From positions 1 to 9,541 of the forward strand of contig JASIEN010000164.1 of the NCBI GenBank assembly GCA_030045935.1: a stretch of 9,541 nucleotides of DNA, written 5' to 3'. Positions 1-4,810 of the stretch are shown piece after piece. Numbering within the stretch: position 1 is the stretch's first letter; the number at the start of each line of letters is the position of its first letter. The stretch comes from Candidatus Sulfotelmatobacter sp. Lineage in GTDB: Bacteria; Acidobacteriota; Terriglobia; Terriglobales; Acidobacteriaceae. The notes beneath the pieces were generated by a model that saw nothing but the letters and a program-made list of their open reading frames with translations, searched no databases and was not told the DNA's origin. Made by a program: the position numbers and the translations under genes.

Positions 1-1
1 G

Positions 2-55
2 GTATCGGAGCATGTTCTGGCTCATGCGCCCTGCCCAGTGCTCGTGACGAGATAA
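2..55 (+). CDS. Universal stress protein, C-terminal end (partial)
   Basis: Only the last 17 codons are inside the window. They read VSEHVLAHAPCPVLVTR and end in TAA at 53-55. This is the typical end of a UspA-fold protein: the serine after the ATP-loop glycine, an alpha helix (SEHVLAHA), then the last beta strand (CPVLV). It closely resembles the end of the complete USP at 1458-1898 (SERTLRYAHCPVMVVH), so the two genes are paralogues on either side of the antiporter gene. The start and the rest of the protein lie to the left of the window. The reading is short, but the motif is characteristic. Confidence 0.75.
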   Translation, partial: VSEHVLAHAPCPVLVTR

Positions 56-59
56 TGAA

Positions 60-83
60 GCCGAAGGTACTGTTGACTTCGGC
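60..83 (+). terminator. Hairpin just after the USP stop, possible weak terminator
   Basis: GCCGAAG (60-66) and CTTCGGC (77-83) form a perfect 7-bp stem with a 10-nt loop, starting 5 nt after the USP stop codon. There is no clear T-run after it (CAGTGTCTTTG follows), so intrinsic termination would be weak. The right arm overlaps the proposed -35 box of the next promoter, so the hairpin may simply mark the transcript end next to that promoter. Confidence 0.3.
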
Positions 84-101
84 CAGTGTCTTTGCTGTAC
101 T
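73..101 (+). promoter_or_regulatory. Sigma-70-like promoter of the fluoride operon
   Basis: TTGACT at 73-78 matches the -35 consensus at 5 of 6 positions. TGTACT at 96-101 matches the -10 consensus at 4 of 6, with an ideal 17-bp spacer. Transcription would start near 108, a few bases before the first helix of the riboswitch at 116. That fits the common arrangement in which an aptamer begins close to the transcript 5' end. The promoter is predicted from sequence only. Confidence 0.55.
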
Positions 102-115
102 AAGGACGAATTTCA

Positions 116-181
116 CGGTGAAGGAGTTCACCGAAACCGCTGTTCCCACCATTTAGCCGGGTACAGCTGATGACTCCTGAC
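116..181 (+). ncRNA. Fluoride riboswitch (crcB motif) aptamer
   Basis: The leader has the crcB-motif architecture in the right order. P1 is CGGTGAA/TTCACCG (116-122/127-133) with loop GGAG (123-126). The linker AAACC follows (134-138). P3 is GCTGT/ACAGC (139-143/163-167), continued after a T-T mismatch by CCC/GGG (145-147/159-161). Then come CTGATGA (167-173) and CTCC (174-177), which pairs with the P1 loop as the pseudoknot. As I recall the Bacillus cereus and Thermotoga petrophila fluoride aptamers, the bases line up almost one to one, including A121, T168, A170, T171 and T178 at the ion-site and linchpin positions. Deviations are A122 where U is usual and TGAC where TAC usually follows the pseudoknot strand. 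Binding of F- (with Mg2+) should stabilise the pseudoknot. A crcB gene later in the same gene run supports the call. Exact boundaries are approximate. Confidence 0.88.
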
Positions 182-215
182 AAGCGGAGACTTGTCGGCG
201 GAGTCATGCCCCGGC
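171..215 (+). promoter_or_regulatory. Expression-platform hairpin of the fluoride riboswitch
   Basis: TGACTCC (171-177) pairs with GGAGTCA (200-206), and GACAAG (179-184) with CTTGTC (191-196) above it, around a CGGAGA loop. This helix uses the same ACTCC strand that forms the aptamer pseudoknot, so the two folds exclude each other, as in B. cereus-type fluoride switches that turn genes on with F-. CCCGGC (210-215) is also complementary to GCCGGG (156-161) in the P3 arm and could extend the ligand-free fold. No U-run follows, and the ribosome site at 233-240 is not in the helix, so the mode of control (weak or Rho-assisted termination, or translation) is open. Confidence 0.65.
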
Positions 216-232
216 AAGAATTCCAAGAAACT

Positions 233-240
233 GAAGAGGT
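233..240 (+). promoter_or_regulatory. Ribosome binding site of the antiporter gene
   Basis: GAAGAGGT lies 6 nt before the ATG at 247 and supports that start. It falls 26 nt beyond the riboswitch hairpin and is not obviously paired to it. Confidence 0.6.
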
Positions 241-246
241 ATCCCG

Positions 247-1461
247 ATGGAGAATGTCTGGGTCCTCGCCGCGGTGTGGGTGGGACTGGCGCTTATCGCG
301 ACGCTCGTCGCCATCTGGTTCAAGATTTCGACTGCGCTGAGCGAAATCGTTGTTGGCACGGTCGCGCAGCTGATCATCGGCGCTTTCTTCATGCACGGCG
401 AGCTGGGCGCTAAGGCTCCCTGGGTCACATTTCTTGCCGGTACTGGCGCTATCGTCCTCACCTTTCTTGCCGGCGCCGAGCTTGATCCACAAATCTTCCG
501 CATGAAGTGGAAGGAAGCCACGGTCATCGGGCTGGTGGGTTTCTTTGGTCCCTTTATCGGATGCACCGCCATTGCACACTTCATTCTGCACTGGACGGTC
601 CGGTCGAGTTGGCTGGCCGGCGTAGCCCTCTCCACAACCTCAGTAGCGGTTGTGTATGCGGTCATGCTGGAACTGGGCTTTAACGTCACGGATTTTGGAA
701 AAGGAGTCCTGGCGGCCTGTTTCGTCAATGACCTGGGCACGGTGATTGCCCTAGGGTTGATCTTCTCGCCATTTACGGTGAAGACCCTGATCTTTGTTGG
801 CGTGAGCGTCGTTGTCTTTGCCATTCTGCCGTTCCTCACACCGTGGTTCTTCAAGCTCTATGGCGGCCGGGTCTCGGAGTTGGAGGCAAAGTATCTTCTC
901 TTCCTTCTATTCGCGATGGGGGGACTGGCGGTTTGGTCAGGAAGCGAAGCGGTACTTCCCGCCTACATCATTGGCATGGTTCTGGCGGGTACAGTCGGCA
1001 AGGATCACGTTCTGGTACGACGCTTGCGCACCCTCACCTTCGGTCTGCTGACTCCGTTCTACTTTATTCGTGCGGGTTCGTTTGTCTCAGTGCCAGCGCT
1101 GGTTGCGGCACCGCTGATTTTCGTGACGCTGTTTTTCGCGAAGATGCTCTCCAAGGTTGTTCCTCTGTTCCCGACCGTCAAGACATTTAAGTATCAGCGC
1201 GAGGAGGGGCTCTATTTCACGTTGATGATGTCCACGGGTCTTACTTTCGGCACCATTTCCGCATTGTTCGGGTTGAATCACGGAGTGATCGACCAGGCGC
1301 AATATTCCCATCTTGTTGCCACTGTGATTGGTAGCGCCGTAATACCAACTATGATTGCCAACGCATGGTTCATGCCTAGGCATTTACTGCGATCGAAGAA
1401 CGATGACCGGGCGGCGTTGGCGCGGCCCGTGCGTTCGACCCAGGTCGAGGAGGGAGCATGA
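247..1461 (+). CDS. CPA2-type cation/proton antiporter
   Basis: This 404-residue integral membrane protein of the monovalent cation:proton antiporter-2 (Na+/H+ exchanger) fold probably swaps H+ for Na+ or K+ across the inner membrane. About 12 hydrophobic segments run from residue 5 to about 375. The signature TTSVAVVYAV stretch (130-139, the unwound helix) and the ion-site pair N161-D162 in FVNDLGTVIAL are visible. An Asn-Asp pair, rather than Asp-Asp, is usually linked to electroneutral exchange. There is no TrkA-N/RCK regulatory domain; the protein ends in a short charged tail, so it is the membrane part only. The start is set by a Shine-Dalgarno match 6 nt upstream, and the stop overlaps the next start (ATGA). 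It is the first gene after the fluoride riboswitch. Antiporters are known members of fluoride regulons, so removal of the H+ delivered by HF is a reasonable inference. Substrate is not shown by sequence. Confidence 0.85.
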   Translation: MENVWVLAAVWVGLALIATLVAIWFKISTALSEIVVGTVAQLIIGAFFMHGELGAKAPWVTFLAGTGAIVLTFLAGAELDPQIFRMKWKEATVIGLVGFFGPFIGCTAIAHFILHWTVRSSWLAGVALSTTSVAVVYAVMLELGFNVTDFGKGVLAACFVNDLGTVIALGLIFSPFTVKTLIFVGVSVVVFAILPFLTPWFFKLYGGRVSELEAKYLLFLLFAMGGLAVWSGSEAVLPAYIIGMVLAGTVGKDHVLVRRLRTLTFGLLTPFYFIRAGSFVSVPALVAAPLIFVTLFFAKMLSKVVPLFPTVKTFKYQREEGLYFTLMMSTGLTFGTISALFGLNHGVIDQAQYSHLVATVIGSAVIPTMIANAWFMPRHLLRSKNDDRAALARPVRSTQVEEGA

Positions 1462-1898
1462 CCGGAAAACGACACAATCCTCACTTCCGCCGCTTGCTGG
1501 TGGGCTACGATGGTTCGAAGGAGTCGGAAAAGGCGGTTGATGTGGCGTTCTCGTTGGCGGAGTGCATTGATGCGAGTGTTTTAATTTTCGCGGTTGCCCG
1601 ACCGCCAGAGCCATCGACCTCCGTCGAATTGGAGGCCGTGCTCGACGACGCCAAGGAGCATTTTGAGGAGGCTTTTAAGAACATCCGTGAGAAGGCGAAA
1701 GGACATGATATTGACGTGCAAACCGCAACGGCAGTCGGGCATCCAGCAGAACAGATCATCCACCGGGCGGAAGCCGACGGCATCGATCTCATTATTCTGG
1801 GAAGGCGAGGGCGCTCGATGATCTCAAGGATGATGTTGGGCTCGGTCTCGGAGCGAACGTTGCGGTATGCACACTGTCCCGTAATGGTTGTTCATTAG
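1458..1898 (+). CDS. Universal stress protein (UspA family)
   Basis: A 146-residue single-domain cytoplasmic USP of normal length. The N-terminal strand and adenine-site Asp are in LLVGYDGS (13-20, D18). The ATP-binding signature G-x2-G-x9-G-S is intact (G115, G118, G128, S129), so it belongs to the nucleotide-binding subtype. USPs act as ATP-binding stress regulators; the direct partner is usually unknown. Its start overlaps the antiporter stop by 4 bp (ATGA), implying translational coupling and a shared transcript under the fluoride riboswitch. USP genes are among the recurrent members of fluoride-switch regulons. A paralogue ends at position 55, just before the operon promoter. Confidence 0.92.
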   Translation: MTGKRHNPHFRRLLVGYDGSKESEKAVDVAFSLAECIDASVLIFAVARPPEPSTSVELEAVLDDAKEHFEEAFKNIREKAKGHDIDVQTATAVGHPAEQIIHRAEADGIDLIILGRRGRSMISRMMLGSVSERTLRYAHCPVMVVH

Positions 1899-1919
1899 CA
1901 ATAATCACGAAGACACAGC

Positions 1920-2657
1920 GTGACGTCAGATTTCATTTTCGATCGGCAGGAAGAGCGCCAGCGGATAAATCAGTTCCTCGCGAAACGGCGCCCGTCCCTC
2001 ATTTTTGGTTCCTCGGGGGTCGGCAAGACCTTGCTGCTACGTGATGTGATGTCCGGGTTCCGCACCGTTCTCTATTGCGATCATTCTGCAACAATCAATG
2101 TGGTGCTTCGCAAGCTCGCTCTGGCATTGCTTCGACTCGACAGTCCGCGGGCCAAGAATGCTTTCCGCGACGAAGACGACACCGCAAAGAAATCAGCGGT
2201 CGCGTTGAAAGGAATCGTAGTGGACGCCTTGCGCGAGGGAGAGTACTCGATTGTGCTCGACCACCTCAATCGCCCCTCATACTCGTTTGCAGCAGCGGTT
2301 CGGGAAATCATGGGTTGGGGATCGACGCCTGTCAGCGTGGTCGCCCGCTCCAGCCATATGGAAGATACTGGCTTTCTTCAGCCTCTCTATGGAGACCGCT
2401 CGCAGAAATGTGAGATACGAAATTTTGACGACGCCACAGCAGAGCAGTTTGCCTGCCAGATGATCAAGCGCCGCGGCCTTTCCGGCGCCAACATACCCGA
2501 GTTCCTGAACAAGGTACTTAAGTTCAGCGAAGGAAATCCGGGAGCGCTTATCACGATGATCGATATGGCGCGGTATCCAAAGTACCGTTCAGATCAACAC
2601 ATCAAGATATCGCCGTTGTATATCGACTTTCGCATGAACGGTGGACTTATCCAATGA
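1920..2657 (+). CDS. P-loop ATPase, AAA/ORC-like, function unknown
   Basis: A 245-residue soluble protein starting at GTG, 21 bp after the USP gene. Walker A is GSSGVGKT (30-37). A Walker B-like strand IVLDHL (111-116) with D114 follows, and VSVVARSS (138-145) fits a sensor-1 strand. The start FDRQEERQRINQFL (7-20) resembles the lead-in of ORC/Cdc6- and STAND-type ATPases, where a short helix precedes the P-loop domain. Around residues 170-215 a helical lid with SEGNPGALITM resembles the tail of that group. No separate DNA-binding or sensor domain is seen; the protein is short for a STAND regulator. Its stop overlaps the start of the next gene (ATGA), so the two are probably made together. 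The fold is clear. Its role in a fluoride operon is not known, and a regulatory or chaperone-like switch is only a guess. Confidence 0.75.
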   Translation: MTSDFIFDRQEERQRINQFLAKRRPSLIFGSSGVGKTLLLRDVMSGFRTVLYCDHSATINVVLRKLALALLRLDSPRAKNAFRDEDDTAKKSAVALKGIVVDALREGEYSIVLDHLNRPSYSFAAAVREIMGWGSTPVSVVARSSHMEDTGFLQPLYGDRSQKCEIRNFDDATAEQFACQMIKRRGLSGANIPEFLNKVLKFSEGNPGALITMIDMARYPKYRSDQHIKISPLYIDFRMNGGLIQ

Positions 2658-3100
2658 CGGATCGGTCGAACGCTCTCAATTCCAATCACGAGCGGCGGCT
2701 TAGTGTGACCTGTCGCCACATCGACAAACTTCTAGGCGAGATGGAGAGCGCTCTGAACGTCTCAGCTTCCAGGCTGGCATTTCCACAATATGCTCTTGAC
2801 TTAGGCCCGGAGCAAGGCCGGATCATTGAAGATTACATTGGCCGGATTCGAGCACAGTTGGTGCAAGTGTTGGATCGCCAGGACATCGCGCGGCCGCCTG
2901 CCGATGTCCCAGTCTCGCGAACTCTGCTTTCTCACCTCACCTTCGTCGATATTGCTGCCGAAGAGTTGAGACCCAGGTATATGCGGGGCTATGGCGAAAT
3001 ATCTCCTGCGGCCGCGGAGGAACTGGATAAAATTGCCACGGACCTGCAAAAACTGATCAGACAATTTCACCATTATCTGGCTGAGTGCACGACACGATAG
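2654..3100 (+). CDS. Small helical protein of unknown function
   Basis: I do not recognise this 148-residue protein. It is rich in Leu, Arg, Glu and Asp, lacks a signal peptide, membrane segments and cysteine motifs, and is predicted from residue pattern to be mostly alpha-helical. One long helix spans about 12-38 and another about 118-145 (AAEELDKIATDLQKLIRQFHHYL), which could form a helical bundle or coiled coil. Its ATG overlaps the stop of the ATPase gene by 4 bp, and the fluoride channel gene starts 16 bp after it. This position makes an ATPase partner or a regulator of the channel or antiporter plausible, but nothing in the sequence proves it. The coding call rests on the overlap, length and uninterrupted plausible protein. 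Confidence 0.65.
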   Translation: MTDRSNALNSNHERRLSVTCRHIDKLLGEMESALNVSASRLAFPQYALDLGPEQGRIIEDYIGRIRAQLVQVLDRQDIARPPADVPVSRTLLSHLTFVDIAAEELRPRYMRGYGEISPAAAEELDKIATDLQKLIRQFHHYLAECTTR

Positions 3101-3116
3101 AAAGGAATACAGCGAC

Positions 3117-3494
3117 TTGCTGAAATACGTCATGGTTGGGGTGGGAGGGTGCCTTGGTTCTATCCTGCGTTTTTGGCTCGGTACCTATGTCGGGGGAAAA
3201 ATGGGGACCCGATTTCCCTACGGAACCTTGGTGATCAATGTGACCGGCTCATTTCTGATTGGTTTCATATTGGCGTTGTTGACGGCCAAGACGCAATGGA
3301 GCCCGAATTGGCGATATCTCATTCCCATTGGTTTTATTGGGGGATACACGACATTTTCGAGCTTTGAGTACGAGACGCTGCGTACCATCCAGGATGGCCA
3401 GCTTGGTTTGGGACTCCTGTATGTCGCGCTCAGCGTCTGCGTTGGATTTATCGCGGTGTGGGGAGGAGTGATGGCGGGGAGGGCAATCCCGTGA
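3117..3494 (+). CDS. crcB: Fluoride ion channel Fluc/CrcB
   Basis: A 125-residue four-helix membrane protein of the Fluc family, which works as an antiparallel homodimer that lets F- leave the cytoplasm. Family marks are all present: GGCLGSILRFWLG (10-22) with R18, the pore Asn N41 in INVTGSFLIGF, and GGYTTFSSFEYET (75-87) with the Phe-box residues F80 and F83 and the central Na+-site turn TTFS. Serines in the fourth helix (LSVCVGF) match the polar track. Length is typical of the single-domain, dual-topology type. The start is TTG at 3117 with an AAAGGA site about 11 nt upstream; an alternative ATG at 3132 would cut five residues from helix 1. It is the fifth gene after the fluoride riboswitch and has no riboswitch of its own directly upstream. 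Confidence 0.95.
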   Translation: MLKYVMVGVGGCLGSILRFWLGTYVGGKMGTRFPYGTLVINVTGSFLIGFILALLTAKTQWSPNWRYLIPIGFIGGYTTFSSFEYETLRTIQDGQLGLGLLYVALSVCVGFIAVWGGVMAGRAIP

Positions 3495-3530
3495 GAGGCC
3501 ACTGCTACTATCCCACGGATCGCTGGAAAG

Positions 3531-3550
3531 GGTACGGCTTTGGCCGTGCC
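3531..3550 (+). other. RNA hairpin downstream of crcB
   Basis: An 8-bp stem with a 4-nt loop, 36 nt after the crcB stop. It is stable, but the bases after it (GCTCAATATC) are not a U-tract, so it fits an mRNA stabiliser or a weak attenuator better than an intrinsic terminator. Confidence 0.4.
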
Positions 3551-3704
3551 GCTCAATATCCATCAACAATCCGGGCTCTAGCCCCTGCGGAAAACAAAGC
3601 TTCACTCCCGAAATCGCTTCTGCATCGCCCATCAAACGTTCGCTCATAAAGGTGCGCCGATGCATTTTAGGTCGGCTAGGAAGGACTCTAGGACTCTAAT
3701 GCGC

Positions 3705-3711
3705 GGAGGAG
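3705..3711 (+). promoter_or_regulatory. Ribosome binding site deciding the GTG start of the DUF190 gene
   Basis: GGAGGAG is a very good Shine-Dalgarno match 3 to 4 nt before GTG at 3715. An ATG at 3713 is in another frame and runs into a shadow reading, so GTG is chosen. The spacing is short. Confidence 0.5.
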
Positions 3712-3714
3712 AAT

Positions 3715-4446
3715 GTGCTTACACCCGGGCCAGGTAAGAAAGTTGGAGTTTACGTCGCAGAGGACCAGAAATATCACGGTGCTTCTGCCTATGCTGCGAT
3801 TCTGGATTTTCTGTTCTTTCATGGCGTCTCGGGCGCAACCGTGACTCGCGGGATTGCCGGTTTCGGTGCCGACCATCATCTGCATACAGATCGATTCGTC
3901 GATCTCGCCACAAAGTTGCCTGTGAAGGTCGAGTTCATCGAGACCGCTGAAAAGGTAGAAGAACTCCTTCCCAAGTTGGAGGTAATGGTCGGGACCGGGC
4001 TGATCGAAATGCAGGACACGACGATCGTAAAGCCCGCCGAAAAAAAGCAGAAACAGCCCGTGCCTGAATCTCTTCCTTTGAAGCGAGAGAGCAAGGCCAA
4101 GATGATGCGTATCTACATCGGGGAGAACGACAAGTGGAATGGTCAACCACTCTATGAGGCGATCGTGAGCGGTCTTCGCGCTCATGACATCGCGGGGGTT
4201 ACCGTCTACCGCGGCATTCTGGGTTACGGTGCCAATCGGCGAATTCACAGGGACGCCAAGCTCAGCCTCTCGCATGACCGTCCCATCCTGCTATCTGTAG
4301 TGGACACGGAAGAGAAGCTGCAAGCGTTCATGCCCATCCTCGATGAAATGGTGCAACAGGGACTTGTCGTGCTGTCGAACGTGGACATTGTGAAGTACAC
4401 CCATAACTACGAGAAAGCCGAACGGCGCCAGGAGACACGAATATGA
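3715..4446 (+). CDS. Tandem DUF190 protein (two PII-like domains)
   Basis: A 243-residue soluble protein made of two DUF190 domains, at about residues 8-106 and 128-228, joined by a charged linker (KPAEKKQKQPVPESLPLKRES). Each repeat has the family pattern: GxYxxE...K, a Y-x-A/E-I helix, then GATVTRGIAGFG (40-51) in the first and GVTVYRGILGYG (161-172) in the second, a conserved His (H57; H178), and a strand-helix ending in SVVDTEEKLQAFMP in the second. DUF190 proteins adopt a PII-like ferredoxin fold and are often found beside crcB, but their ligand is not settled. The usual length is about 110 residues, so this is a fused pair. Domain 2 is much closer to the separate DUF190 protein that follows than to domain 1. 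The stop overlaps the next start (ATGA). Confidence 0.88.
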   Translation: MLTPGPGKKVGVYVAEDQKYHGASAYAAILDFLFFHGVSGATVTRGIAGFGADHHLHTDRFVDLATKLPVKVEFIETAEKVEELLPKLEVMVGTGLIEMQDTTIVKPAEKKQKQPVPESLPLKRESKAKMMRIYIGENDKWNGQPLYEAIVSGLRAHDIAGVTVYRGILGYGANRRIHRDAKLSLSHDRPILLSVVDTEEKLQAFMPILDEMVQQGLVVLSNVDIVKYTHNYEKAERRQETRI

Positions 4447-4793
4447 GACTGGAAGGAAAAGCCAAGATGTTGCGCATCCACTTCGGGGAAGATGATAAGT
4501 GGCACGAGAAACCGCTCTATGAAGCTATCGTGATGAAGTGCCGCGAATTGGATATTGCCGGCGCAACCGTTTTCCGTGGCATCGAAGGATACGGAGCCAG
4601 TACTCTCATACACAAGCGGCATCTCCTTCGTTCTTCGGATCGACCCATTATGGTTTCCGTTGTAGACACCGAGGAAAAGATCAAAACTCTAATTCCCGCG
4701 CTCGACGAGATGGTCGACGAAGGACTGATTGCAATGTCTGAAGTAGAAGTCATCCGCTATGTGCATCAGGAAGGAGTGCGCTCCCTCGCCTAG
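4443..4793 (+). CDS. Single-domain DUF190 protein (PII-like)
   Basis: A 116-residue DUF190 protein of normal family length. It contains GKAKMLRIHFGEDDKW (5-20), PLYEAIV (24-30), GATVFRGIEGYGA (40-52), H57 and SVVDTEEKIKTLIP (72-85). These stretches repeat domain 2 of the preceding gene almost word for word (KAKM.RI, DKW, PLYEAIV, SVVDTEEK), which points to a recent local duplication. Its ATG overlaps the upstream stop by 4 bp, so the two are coupled and may assemble together, as PII-like proteins are usually trimers. Role in fluoride tolerance is inferred from the frequent crcB-DUF190 pairing and from this operon; the molecular function is unknown. Confidence 0.9.
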   Translation: MRLEGKAKMLRIHFGEDDKWHEKPLYEAIVMKCRELDIAGATVFRGIEGYGASTLIHKRHLLRSSDRPIMVSVVDTEEKIKTLIPALDEMVDEGLIAMSEVEVIRYVHQEGVRSLA

Positions 4794-4810
4794 GCAACGA
4801 GCACGCCGAG

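Larger units (their letters stand above)
3495..3714. other. 220-bp gap between crcB and the DUF190 genes
   Basis: No convincing gene is seen here. The gap holds a hairpin, GGTACGGC (3531-3538) with GCCGTGCC (3543-3550), an 8-bp stem with one G-T pair and a TTTG loop but no U-run after it. It also holds a tandem 8-bp repeat of AGGACTCT (3682-3697) and the strong ribosome site of the next gene. TCTAAT at 3695-3700 resembles a -10 box but lacks a good -35. The CTGATGA core and the P1 hairpin of a second fluoride aptamer are absent. Whether transcription continues from crcB into the DUF190 genes is not decided by the sequence. Confidence 0.5.

Noticed and set aside
94..167. GCTGTAC (94-100) is perfectly complementary to GTACAGC (161-167), suggesting a long closing helix around the leader.
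   Set aside because: 94-100 overlaps the proposed -10 box, upstream of the predicted transcript start, and 163-167 is better used by GCTGT (139-143) as P3 of the fluoride aptamer.
133..173. GAAA (133-136) and CTGATGA (167-173) look like hammerhead ribozyme core boxes.
   Set aside because: The bases next to the two boxes do not form the required stem II, while the same bases fit the fluoride riboswitch completely.
204..854. A 216-codon open reading on the minus strand over the antiporter gene.
   Set aside because: It lies opposite a clear membrane antiporter, and its product is a low-complexity Thr/Ala/Pro/Ser-rich sequence with no recognisable domain.
3100..3117. A second fluoride riboswitch directly before crcB, where it is usually found.
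   Set aside because: Only 16 bp separate crcB from the preceding gene, too short for the aptamer, and no core motif is present there or in the gap after crcB.
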